Source: PWQG01 sp051747985 (lineage in GTDB: Bacteria; Pseudomonadota; Gammaproteobacteria; Pseudomonadales; Pseudohongiellaceae). From it: DNA of 6,172 nucleotides. Both the position numbers and the translations under genes were made by a program. Positions 1-6,070 of the stretch are shown here, piece after piece (the first letter of the stretch is position 1; the number at the start of each line of letters is the position of its first letter). Below the pieces are notes generated by a model. The model ran no database searches and was not told the origin of the DNA. It worked only from the letters and a program-made list of their open reading frames with translations. The stretch lies in assembly GCA_051747985.1 (NCBI GenBank), contig JBNJGU010000175.1, positions 1 to 6,172 of the forward strand, given 5' to 3'.

Positions 1-125
1 CAGGAACAATCAGGCCATGTCTTGCCCGGACCGGAAAATCGGATAGACACGGACAACTCCGCGAGGCGGTCCCTCGCCGAGCGCTTGGGAGTCCGATTTT
101 CCGGTCCGGGCAATGGCCGTTCCTG
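1..125. repeat. Long imperfect palindrome with perfect 22-bp inverted repeat
   Basis: The left arm at 22-43 and the right arm at 92-113 are exact reverse complements over 22 bases. The pairing continues outwards: GGCCA (13-17) with TGGCC (114-118), and CAGGAAC (1-7) with GTTCCTG (119-125). The left arm carries two unpaired insertions, 8-12 and 18-21. This gives about 34 paired bases interrupted by two one-sided bulges. The 48-base interior (44-91) holds its own small hairpin, GCGAGG (61-66) with CCTCGC (72-77). No run of T follows either arm, so it is not a standard intrinsic terminator. It lies 40 bases beyond the stop codon of the minus-strand gene, so it would sit in that gene's 3' transcript. 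The left edge is the window edge, so it may be longer. It could be a MITE-like or REP-like element, or an RNA-processing or termination structure; I cannot choose between these from one copy. Confidence 0.8.
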
Positions 126-164
126 CCCCGCCTCCCGTCCGACCGTGTGCTGATCCGGCTCGCG

Positions 165-413
165 CTACGAAGTGCCCCCTTCCGCCGACCGCCACTTGAG
201 GATACCCCGGACATTCATCCCGGCAAAAACCGAGTTGGCCACGATCAACGCCACGCTGGCCGTGAACACCCCCAGACCGATCCAGCACAGATTCCCGATG
301 ATCATCAGTACGAAGCCGATACGCTGCTGATTCCCCAGCTGCCAGATCGCGATCATCGTAAACAGCATGGCCACCCAGTCCACGCCGTAGTATTGCCACA
401 GGTCGTTCCACAT
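165..413 (-). CDS. Small three-helix inner-membrane protein, PnuC/SemiSWEET-like
   Basis: The predicted product has 82 residues and is almost entirely membrane-embedded. Three hydrophobic segments are visible: about residues 11-26, 32-50 and 52-72, with a short polar GNQQR turn (27-31) between the first two. The conserved-looking residues are G40-N41, W44, N60, N67 and a C-terminal RGILKW (69-74). The pattern of GN, then W, then two later Asn in helices recalls PnuC-like and SemiSWEET-like small transporters that work as oligomers of three-helix units; this is pattern resemblance, not a search result. The start at 413 is chosen because AAGGGAG lies 6 bases upstream. An upstream in-frame start at 503 would add 30 polar residues, run through the likely promoter and lacks such a site. 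The stop codon lies inside a 13-base sequence that recurs, inverted, near the right end of the window. The gene is divergent from the efflux operon. The substrate is unknown. Confidence 0.75.
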   Translation of the reverse strand: MWNDLWQYYGVDWVAMLFTMIAIWQLGNQQRIGFVLMIIGNLCWIGLGVFTASVALIVANSVFAGMNVRGILKWRSAEGGTS

Positions 414-419
414 GCCTGT

Positions 420-426
420 CTCCCTT
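420..426 (-). promoter_or_regulatory. Ribosome binding site for the small membrane protein
   Basis: Read on the minus strand this is AAGGGAG, followed by 6 bases and then the ATG at 413-411. It is a strong Shine-Dalgarno match at good spacing and decides the start of the 82-residue reading frame over the longer version starting at 503. Confidence 0.7.
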
Positions 427-453
427 GCGTTGATGTTCGCCACAATGTGGTGG

Positions 454-462
454 ATTTTACCA
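454..462 (-). promoter_or_regulatory. Extended -10 promoter for the small membrane protein gene
   Basis: On the minus strand the sequence is TGGTAAAAT: a TGn extension plus TAAAAT, which matches the sigma-70 -10 consensus at five of six bases. No good -35 hexamer lies 16-18 bases further upstream, which is usual for extended -10 promoters. The predicted transcript start is near 447, giving a leader of about 34 bases that contains the ribosome site. Assigned by motif only. Confidence 0.45.
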
Positions 463-483
463 GATCCGTTTTCTGGGATTCGA

Positions 484-501
484 GATAAATACATATTTAT
501 C
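484..501. promoter_or_regulatory. AT-rich palindrome in divergent promoter region
   Basis: GATAAATA (484-491) and TATTTATC (494-501) are perfect 8-base inverted arms around a central CA. This is the most AT-rich stretch of the window and sits between the two divergent genes, about 70 bases upstream of the small gene's ATG and 93 bases upstream of the pump's ATG. The geometry fits a binding site for a dimeric regulator acting on one or both genes. AT-rich DNA makes palindromes more likely by chance, and no regulator gene is present in the window. Confidence 0.4.
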
Positions 502-516
502 AATATTTTGCGTTAC

Positions 517-533
517 CTGGCACGAAGTCTGTA
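517..533 (+). promoter_or_regulatory. Partial sigma-54-like promoter upstream of the pump gene
   Basis: CTGGCACG (517-524) is a perfect match to the sigma-54 -24 element. After 4 bases comes CTGTA (529-533) where TTGCA would be expected, so the important GC of the -12 element reads GT. The spacing is right but the -12 half is imperfect. If used, transcription would begin near 544, just before the hairpin at 551-571, with a leader of about 50 bases. The same bases overlap an inverted repeat, GTTAC (512-516) with GTAAC (531-535), and a small palindrome TCTGT-A-ACAGA (528-538). A sigma-70 reading (TTGCGT at 508-513, TGTAAC at 530-535, 16-base spacing) is an equally weak alternative. Confidence 0.25.
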
Positions 534-550
534 ACAGAACTGCCAGCAAT

Positions 551-571
551 GCCCGCCAGTGACTGGCGGGC
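551..571 (+). promoter_or_regulatory. Perfect 9-bp hairpin in the leader of the pump gene
   Basis: GCCCGCCAG (551-559) and CTGGCGGGC (563-571) are exact reverse complements around the 3-base loop TGA. The hairpin ends 23 bases before the chosen ATG of the pump gene. It could be an operator for a repressor, since RND operons are often controlled by TetR-family proteins binding palindromes at this place. It could instead act in the mRNA as a leader stem affecting translation or stability. There is no T run after it and a gene starts directly downstream, so simple termination is unlikely. Confidence 0.5.
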
Positions 572-594
572 CGACGGAACGGATAACGGCAAGC

Positions 595-3500
595 ATGGCA
601 CAGTCTCGCACCCTGATAGAACATTTCGCCCGACATCCCGTGGCCTGCAACCTGGTCATGATCATGATGATCCTGTCCGGCCTGTGGGCCGCCACCCGGA
701 TCAACACCCAGCTGGACCCCAGCGTGGACTGGCCGGTGATCCAGGTGACCGCCGCCTGGCCCGGGGCTTCCGCCCAGGATATCGAGCAACTGGTGGTGTC
801 GCCGATTGAACAGCGCATCCGCACCGTGCAGGGGCTGCAGGACATGAGTTCCCGAACGGTAAACGGCAGCACCCGCATCTATCTCCAGTTCACTTTCGAC
901 ACCGACATGGCCCGGGCACTGGGCCTGGTCGAGGACCGGGTCGGTCAGGTGCGCAATCTGCCGCCGGAGTTGGAGAATCTGCGGATCACCCGGGGCACGG
1001 AATACGAGAACATCGCCACGCTGGTGGTGTCAGGTGCCTCATCTTCCAGTGAACTGGTTCCGCTGCTACGACGGTTTGAACGCGAGCTCTCCTCTGCCGG
1101 CGTGGACCTGATCCGTTTCAATGGTCTGCCGGAGGAGGAGCTGGCCATCCAGGTGGGCAGCGCCACACTGCAGGAGCTCGATACCACACTGGATGAACTG
1201 GCCACGGGGATCCGGCAACGCAGCGTCGATGCGCCGGCCGGCGTGGTGGGCCGCGATCAGGGGCTCATGCAGCTGCGCGGACTGGAACAGCGCCGCGCCA
1301 CCCGGGGCTTCGAGGAGCTGGTGGTCGACAGTGACAGCAACGTCGGCCTGGTTCGACTGGGAGACATCGCCAGGGTGGAACGACGACCGCGGCCGGACCA
1401 GCCGGTATTGATGAAGAACGGTCGACCGGCGGTAGAGATGCAGCTGCTGCGGGTGGTCGACAGTGATGCCATCGATTCGGCCAACGCACTCAATGACTGG
1501 CTGGACCGGACCCGGCCCACGTTACCGGACGGTATCGAGATCGAGGTCTACGAGGAAGTCTGGGTACTGCTGAAGGAACAGCTCACCGTCATCGCCAGCA
1601 ATGCCTGGTCCGGGCTGCTGCTGGTGGTGCTGACATTGCTGGTGTTCCTGAACGGACGCGTCGGCGCTTGGGTGACCGCGGGCATTCCGGTCAGTTTCCT
1701 GTTTGCCACCCTGCTCTACTACGGTCTGTTCGAGGGCAGCATCAACATCCTGGCGTTGATCACGTTCATCATGGCGCTGGGTATTGTGGTGGATGATGCC
1801 ATCGTGGTGGGCGAGGATGCAGTGAGCCTGCACCAGCAGGGGCTGTCGCCCGGCGATGCCGCCACGGGCGCCGCCCGTCGCATGTTCGCTCCGGTGGCGA
1901 CTTCGTCATTGACCACATTGGCGGCTTTCGTGCCGCTGATACTGGTGGGCGGAGAGGTGGGCGCGATCATCCAGACCATGCCCATGGTGCTGTTCTGCGT
2001 CATTCTGGCTTCCCTGGTGGAGTGCTTTCTGGTGCTGCCCGGGCATCTGCGTCACAGTCTGGCCCGGGTTGACCGACAGCACCCCGGCCGGTTCCGTCAG
2101 TGGTTCGATGGTCACTTCGAGCGTTTCCGGGAACGTCGTTTCAGGCCGCTCTTGCGTCTGGCACTGGATCATCCCAGGGCCACGGTCCTGACCGCGATCG
2201 GCTGTGTGGTACTGGCGTTCAGCCTGGCCATCAGTGGTCGCGTGGGCATGAACTTCATCACCGGCATCAGTCCCCAGGCGGTACAGGCGAATGTGGCGTT
2301 CAGTGCTTCCGCTTCGGCCGAACAGCGTCAACGGTTCATGGAGCAGGCCGAGCGGACCATGCTGGAGACAGAGGCGGCATTGGGCGGGAACAACACCACC
2401 GGTCATGTGCTGCGTTTCAACTACGCCAGGCTGGATGAAGAGGACAAGACCGGGCCTTTCTACGGATCACTGCATGTCGAATATGCCTGGGAAGATGAAT
2501 ACGATGTGCCGCCAGCGGAGTTCGTGGACGCCTGGCGCGAACGTGTGCAGCCGCCCCCCTGGGTCGAACGGTTGCAGCTGGAAGTGCGCGGTGGTGCCAA
2601 TGGCGGCGCACCGGATCTGACCCTGGTGCTGCGTGGAGAGGACCTGCGGACGCTGAAGCAGGCTTCAGAGGAGTTGCAGGCGGCTCTGCTCTCTCACGAG
2701 GGTGTGGAGACCGTATTCGACAACCTGCCCTACGGCAAGGACCAGATCATTTTCTCCCTGACACCGGTCGGTCACGCGCTGGGGTTGACCACGGAGGCGC
2801 TGGGCCGGCAGCTCAACGCGGCCTACAACGGCAGTCGCGTGCAGATCTTCGATCAGGACAACGCCGAGGTGGAGGTCATTGTCACTCTGCCGGACGAGGA
2901 ACGTGATGACCTGGGTTACCTGAACCGTTTCCCGATCCGGACCCCGGGTGGCGAGACGGTGCCGTTGCAACAGGTGGCCACACTGAACAAGCAGCGCGGC
3001 ATCGATGTGATCAATCACAGCGATGGCATGTTGTCGGTACAGGTCAGCGCCATGGTCGACAGTCGCCTCAACAACGCGCAACGCCTGCTTTCCAGCGTGC
3101 AACAGAATGAGCTGCGGGAGATTCTCCAGCGACACGGTCTGAGTTCTGGCCTGGGCGGCGTCAGCGAACGCAACCAGCAGATCATGGAGACGCTGACCAC
3201 CGGGGCGGTGCTCACCCTGGTGTTCATCTACCTGATCCTGGTCTGGTCGTTTTCCTCCTGGAGTTGGCCGCTTGCTGTCCTGAGTACGGTGCCACTGGGC
3301 CTGACCGGTGCCATCGCGGGCCACTGGATCATGGGGGCCGATATCGGGGTGTTCTCCCTGCTGGCCTTCTTTGCGTTGGTCGGGGTGGTGGTCAACGATG
3401 CCATCGTGTTGATCAGCTTCCTGCGTCGTGAGCTGGCCGCTGGTCGGGTTTTGCGGGAAGCGGTGGAACGGGCCTCGCTGTCACGCTTCCGGGCGGTGTT

Positions 3501-3750
3501 GCTGACATCCCTGACCACCATCGCCGGTCTGTCGCCGCTGATGTTCGAGACCTTCAGTCTGGCCATGTACATGGTGCCCATCGCCATCACGCTGTGCTTC
3601 GGTCTGGCATTCGCCACGCTGCTGGTGCTGATGGTCATCCCGTCCCTGATTCTGCTGATCGAACGGCAGCGGACCGCCCTGGTGGCGCTGCAGTCACGGG
3701 CCGCCCGATCGCTATCCACTGTTTTTCACCACAGGAGTGATACTGTATGA
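595..3750 (+). CDS. RND-family efflux pump, inner-membrane permease (AcrB-like)
   Basis: The 1051-residue product matches the usual length of proton-driven RND drug exporters (AcrB has 1049). It has one N-terminal membrane helix (about 16-34), a large periplasmic loop, helices 2-6 (about 337-480), helix 7 (about 526-546), a second periplasmic loop, and helices 8-12 (about 870-1020). Helix 4 carries the proton-relay pair D400-D401 in GIVVDDAIVVGED, equivalent to AcrB D407-D408. In helix 10, where AcrB has K940, this protein has N934 followed by D935 (GVVVNDAIVLI). R964 and T971 match AcrB R971 and T978. The protein should export hydrophobic or amphiphilic compounds from the periplasm or inner membrane together with the adaptor encoded next. 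The ATG at 595 places MAQSRTLIEHF at the front, typical of the family. An in-frame GTG at 559 falls in the hairpin and has no ribosome site; the site before 595 is also weak (GGATAA, 581-586). Substrate not predictable. Confidence 0.93.
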   Translation: MAQSRTLIEHFARHPVACNLVMIMMILSGLWAATRINTQLDPSVDWPVIQVTAAWPGASAQDIEQLVVSPIEQRIRTVQGLQDMSSRTVNGSTRIYLQFTFDTDMARALGLVEDRVGQVRNLPPELENLRITRGTEYENIATLVVSGASSSSELVPLLRRFERELSSAGVDLIRFNGLPEEELAIQVGSATLQELDTTLDELATGIRQRSVDAPAGVVGRDQGLMQLRGLEQRRATRGFEELVVDSDSNVGLVRLGDIARVERRPRPDQPVLMKNGRPAVEMQLLRVVDSDAIDSANALNDWLDRTRPTLPDGIEIEVYEEVWVLLKEQLTVIASNAWSGLLLVVLTLLVFLNGRVGAWVTAGIPVSFLFATLLYYGLFEGSINILALITFIMALGIVVDDAIVVGEDAVSLHQQGLSPGDAATGAARRMFAPVATSSLTTLAAFVPLILVGGEVGAIIQTMPMVLFCVILASLVECFLVLPGHLRHSLARVDRQHPGRFRQWFDGHFERFRERRFRPLLRLALDHPRATVLTAIGCVVLAFSLAISGRVGMNFITGISPQAVQANVAFSASASAEQRQRFMEQAERTMLETEAALGGNNTTGHVLRFNYARLDEEDKTGPFYGSLHVEYAWEDEYDVPPAEFVDAWRERVQPPPWVERLQLEVRGGANGGAPDLTLVLRGEDLRTLKQASEELQAALLSHEGVETVFDNLPYGKDQIIFSLTPVGHALGLTTEALGRQLNAAYNGSRVQIFDQDNAEVEVIVTLPDEERDDLGYLNRFPIRTPGGETVPLQQVATLNKQRGIDVINHSDGMLSVQVSAMVDSRLNNAQRLLSSVQQNELREILQRHGLSSGLGGVSERNQQIMETLTTGAVLTLVFIYLILVWSFSSWSWPLAVLSTVPLGLTGAIAGHWIMGADIGVFSLLAFFALVGVVVNDAIVLISFLRRELAAGRVLREAVERASLSRFRAVLLTSLTTIAGLSPLMFETFSLAMYMVPIAITLCFGLAFATLLVLMVIPSLILLIERQRTALVALQSRAARSLSTVFHHRSDTV
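3733..3749 (+). promoter_or_regulatory. Ribosome site and ATGA stop/start overlap coupling pump and adaptor
   Basis: AGGAG (3733-3737) lies inside the last codons of the pump gene, 9 bases before the adaptor ATG at 3747. The ATG shares bases with the pump's TGA (3748-3750), so the two genes overlap by 4 bases. This arrangement implies one transcript and translational coupling, fitting two subunits of one complex. Confidence 0.85.
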
Positions 3751-5045
3751 GTTACCGGATTCACAGACTGAAATGGGGCCGCCGTATGGCGGGGCCGCTG
3801 ATTTTCGTGGCGTTTGTGTTGTTCGCGTTTCTGGTGGTTTCCACCGGGCCGAACGCGGCGCCAGCCGAACCGGTTGAGCGCGTGTGGCCGGTATCGGTGC
3901 TGACCGCGCAACCGGCTGCCCTGCACCCGGTGCATCGGGCGTGGGGACGGCTGGAATCGGCCGAGACCGCCGACATCCGCAGCCGCGTCACAGCCTCGGT
4001 GGCCCGGGTCGCGGTCAGCGAGGGAGACTGGGTCGAGGCCGGTGAGGTGCTGGTGGAGCTGGAGCGGGAAGATCTGACCCTGCGGTGCCGGGAGGCGCGC
4101 GCGGATCGGGACCGGGCCGCGGCGGCATTGGCTTCCGTGCGGGGCGAGCAGGTACTGGTGCGTGAACTGGCGGTCCATCATGAAACCATGGACCGCATTG
4201 CCAGGGAGCGCCTGCAACGTTTCCGGGTCCTGCATGAGGACCGCATGATCTCCGATGCCCAGCTGGACGAGATGCGTCAACAGGCCGAGGAACAGTCGAT
4301 GCGGCGGGCCGAGCATCGTGCCCGGGTCAATGACATGCCCAATTTGATCGCGCGCCACGAGGCGGAACTGGACCGGGCCGAAAGCCGCCTGGAACAGGCA
4401 CGGCGCGATCTGCGGCATGCCAGCATCGTGGCCCCTTTTTCCGGCCGCGTGCTGGGTATACAGGTGGCGCGGGGCGACCGCGCCCTGGGCGGTGATGTGT
4501 TGGCCCGGGTGGCGGACTACGGGCAGCTCCGTGTCCGGGCCTCTCTGCCGGGAGACGTGGCCGGTCGGCTGCGACAGGCGGTTTCACGGGATGAAGAGGT
4601 GACGGCGATGGTGGCGATGAATGGAAAGACGCACCCGTTTACACTGGATCGCCTCTCCGCCTCGGTCCGCGACGGACAGAGTGGGGTGGACAGTTTTTTC
4701 CGTGCGCCGGCGGATCCGGGGCTGGTCATCGGCGAACTGTACGGTCTGGAGATTGATCTGCCGGCCCGTGATCGGGTGGTGGCCCTGCCGGTGCATGCAC
4801 TGTACGAGGGTGATCGGATCTATCGCGTGCAGGACGGGCGGTTGCAGGCCATCGAGGTCCAGCGTGTCGGAGACTGGCAGGATGAGGCGGGCCGTTATCG
4901 TGTACTGGTGACGTCGCAGGACATCCATCATGGGGATGCGCTGATGACGACAAGATTGCCGGTGGCGATCAGTGGACTGCGGGTAGAACCGGTGAATGAC
5001 GTGGATACGGCGTCACCGGTGGTGCGTCAGCTGGCCATCAACTGA
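3747..5045 (+). CDS. RND efflux membrane fusion (periplasmic adaptor) protein, HlyD/AcrA-like
   Basis: The 432-residue product is the adaptor that joins the RND pump to an outer-membrane channel. A basic N-terminus (RIHRLKWGRR) and one hydrophobic helix (about 16-33) anchor it to the inner membrane; there is no lipobox Cys, so it is not an AcrA-type lipoprotein. The first half of the lipoyl domain is at about 76-110 (SRVTASVARVAVSEGDWVEAG). An Arg/Glu-rich coiled-coil hairpin runs from about 111 to 222. The second lipoyl half begins with HASIVAPFSGRV (224-235), the family hallmark. A beta-barrel (about 259-340) and a membrane-proximal domain follow. The start at 3747 has a good ribosome site; M14 is an internal alternative without one. 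The adaptor follows the pump gene rather than preceding it, which is less common. No outer-membrane factor gene follows. Confidence 0.9.
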   Translation: MSYRIHRLKWGRRMAGPLIFVAFVLFAFLVVSTGPNAAPAEPVERVWPVSVLTAQPAALHPVHRAWGRLESAETADIRSRVTASVARVAVSEGDWVEAGEVLVELEREDLTLRCREARADRDRAAAALASVRGEQVLVRELAVHHETMDRIARERLQRFRVLHEDRMISDAQLDEMRQQAEEQSMRRAEHRARVNDMPNLIARHEAELDRAESRLEQARRDLRHASIVAPFSGRVLGIQVARGDRALGGDVLARVADYGQLRVRASLPGDVAGRLRQAVSRDEEVTAMVAMNGKTHPFTLDRLSASVRDGQSGVDSFFRAPADPGLVIGELYGLEIDLPARDRVVALPVHALYEGDRIYRVQDGRLQAIEVQRVGDWQDEAGRYRVLVTSQDIHHGDALMTTRLPVAISGLRVEPVNDVDTASPVVRQLAIN

Positions 5046-5162
5046 TGCTATACGCCCCTGGCACCTGTGGGTAGAATGGTCTGGCAACCGAGTACTGAGC
5101 CGGACCCGCGTCAGCCTTTCCGGAGGCGCGGCTGATCATAACAGGTGAACAGGAGTGAAATG
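5046..5162 (+). promoter_or_regulatory. Gap between adaptor and lactonase: weak promoter, hairpin and ribosome site
   Basis: The 117-base gap holds a candidate sigma-70 promoter: TATACG (5049-5054), a 17-base spacer and TAGAAT (5072-5077), matching consensus at three and five of six bases. It predicts a leader of about 80 bases. Within that leader TCAGCC (5111-5116) pairs with GGCTGA (5130-5135); an alternative pairing CCGC (5106-5109) with GCGG (5128-5131) plus GCC (5114-5116) with GGC (5125-5127) is also possible. No T run follows, so it is not a standard terminator and read-through from the pump operon is possible. AGGAG (5151-5155) is the ribosome site of the lactonase gene. The promoter is weak evidence; the ribosome site is firm. 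Confidence 0.35.
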
Positions 5163-6059
5163 ATGCTGAAACAGATTCGAACCGTGGTTCGCGGGCTGCT
5201 GACGTCGTCCGTAATTGTGAGTGCGCTGGTGATGAATGCGGCCAGCGCACAGTCGTTGACTGCCGGTGAGCCGGAACTGCTAGCCGATGGATTCATTTTC
5301 ACGGAAGGGCCGATCGCCGATCGTCGTGGTAATGTCTATTTCAGTGACATTCCCAACAACCGTATTCACCGCTGGACCCTGGATGGCGAACTGGAACTGT
5401 TCCGCGCCAACACCATGGGCGCCAATGGACTGTTCTTCGATTCGCGACAGCGCCTGTACGCCGCCGAGGGCGGGGGCGGACGCATCACGCGCATGGATGA
5501 CCGGGCCCGGGTCGAGATTCTGGCCAACCGCCACAACAACCGCCGGTTCAACAGTCCCAATGACCTGTGGCTGGATTCCGAGGGAGGCATCTACTTTACC
5601 GACCCCTACTACGGCGAAGAGGCTCCACTGCCCCAGCCCGGCATGTTCGTGTATTACCTGGCGCCGGGATCGGATCGGGCCCGCCCCATCATCACCGGAC
5701 TGGAACGGCCCAATGGCATCATCGGCAGCCGTGATGGCAATACCCTGTATGTGGCGGATCATGGGGGAAACCGGACCTGGGCCTATCGGATTGAGTCCCC
5801 GGGCAATGTCTCCTCCAAGCGGCTGGTGGCCGAGCAGGGATCCGATGGCGTGACCCTGGATGTCCGCGGCAATCTCTACCTGACCGGGGGCAATCAGATC
5901 ACGGTCTACAACCCGCGCACCGGTGAGCAGATCGAGCAGATCGGGTTTCCGCAGGCACCATCCAACATGACCTTCGGTGGACCGGACCGGCAGACGCTGT
6001 TTGTCACGGCGCGGACGGGGTTCTACTCCATTCCCATGAATGTGCGGGGTGCGTATTGA
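5163..6059 (+). CDS. Secreted SMP-30/gluconolactonase/LRE-type lactonase
   Basis: The 298-residue product is a six-bladed beta-propeller lactonase of the SMP-30/gluconolactonase family, which opens sugar lactones or related cyclic esters using a divalent metal. An N-terminal signal peptide is clear: a basic start (LKQIRTVVRG), a hydrophobic core, then an NAASA-QS cleavage site near residue 29, so it should act in the periplasm or outside the cell. The expected metal and active-site residues are present in their family contexts: E48 in FTEGP, N133 in FNSPNDLWL, N184 in ERPNGI and D228 in GSDGVTLD. The propeller-type strand motifs (GNVYFSD, GGIYFTDPYYG, TLYVADHGGN, GNLYLTGG) recur through the protein. 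The start at 5163 is chosen for 7-base spacing from AGGAG; ATG at 5160 is 4 bases away and a GTG at 5145 precedes that ribosome site. It follows the efflux genes on the same strand. The true substrate is unknown. Confidence 0.88.
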   Translation: MLKQIRTVVRGLLTSSVIVSALVMNAASAQSLTAGEPELLADGFIFTEGPIADRRGNVYFSDIPNNRIHRWTLDGELELFRANTMGANGLFFDSRQRLYAAEGGGGRITRMDDRARVEILANRHNNRRFNSPNDLWLDSEGGIYFTDPYYGEEAPLPQPGMFVYYLAPGSDRARPIITGLERPNGIIGSRDGNTLYVADHGGNRTWAYRIESPGNVSSKRLVAEQGSDGVTLDVRGNLYLTGGNQITVYNPRTGEQIEQIGFPQAPSNMTFGGPDRQTLFVTARTGFYSIPMNVRGAY

Positions 6060-6070
6060 CCGGCCTGCTG

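Noticed and set aside
22..113. Rho-independent terminator for the small gene
   Set aside because: No T run follows the stem on either strand, and the 48-base interior is too large for a usual terminator hairpin.
1..125. Integron attC site
   Set aside because: One-sided bulges recall attC, but the ends read CAGGAAC and GTTCCTG, not RYYYAAC and GTTRRRY, and no integrase or cassette array is present.
414..503. Longer start for the small membrane protein at 503
   Set aside because: The added 30 residues are polar, overlap the extended -10 promoter and lack a ribosome site, while ATG 413 has a strong one.
559..594. GTG start giving a 12-residue longer RND pump
   Set aside because: The codon lies in a perfect hairpin, has no ribosome site, and the added residues (TGGPTERITAS) are not part of the family N-terminus, which begins near MAQSRTLIEHF.
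1321..1466. Direct 14-base repeat at 1321-1334 and 1453-1466, encoding VVDSD twice in the pump
   Set aside because: Short, in frame, within ordinary periplasmic-domain coding sequence, and most likely codon-level coincidence; no larger duplication is visible around it.
2665..3324. 219-codon open frame on the minus strand inside the pump gene
   Set aside because: It is antisense to a clear RND coding region, has no family features and is expected from GC-rich codon bias. The same holds for minus-strand frames at 1906-2406 and 3726-4418.
595..3750. Heavy-metal (CusA-type) RND assignment
   Set aside because: Helix 4 carries the double Asp of multidrug-type pumps, and no methionine-rich metal relay or helix-10 glutamate typical of metal exporters was seen.
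5145..5162. GTG start at 5145 for the lactonase
   Set aside because: It precedes the AGGAG ribosome site at 5151-5155; ATG 5163 has ideal spacing and gives a normal signal peptide.
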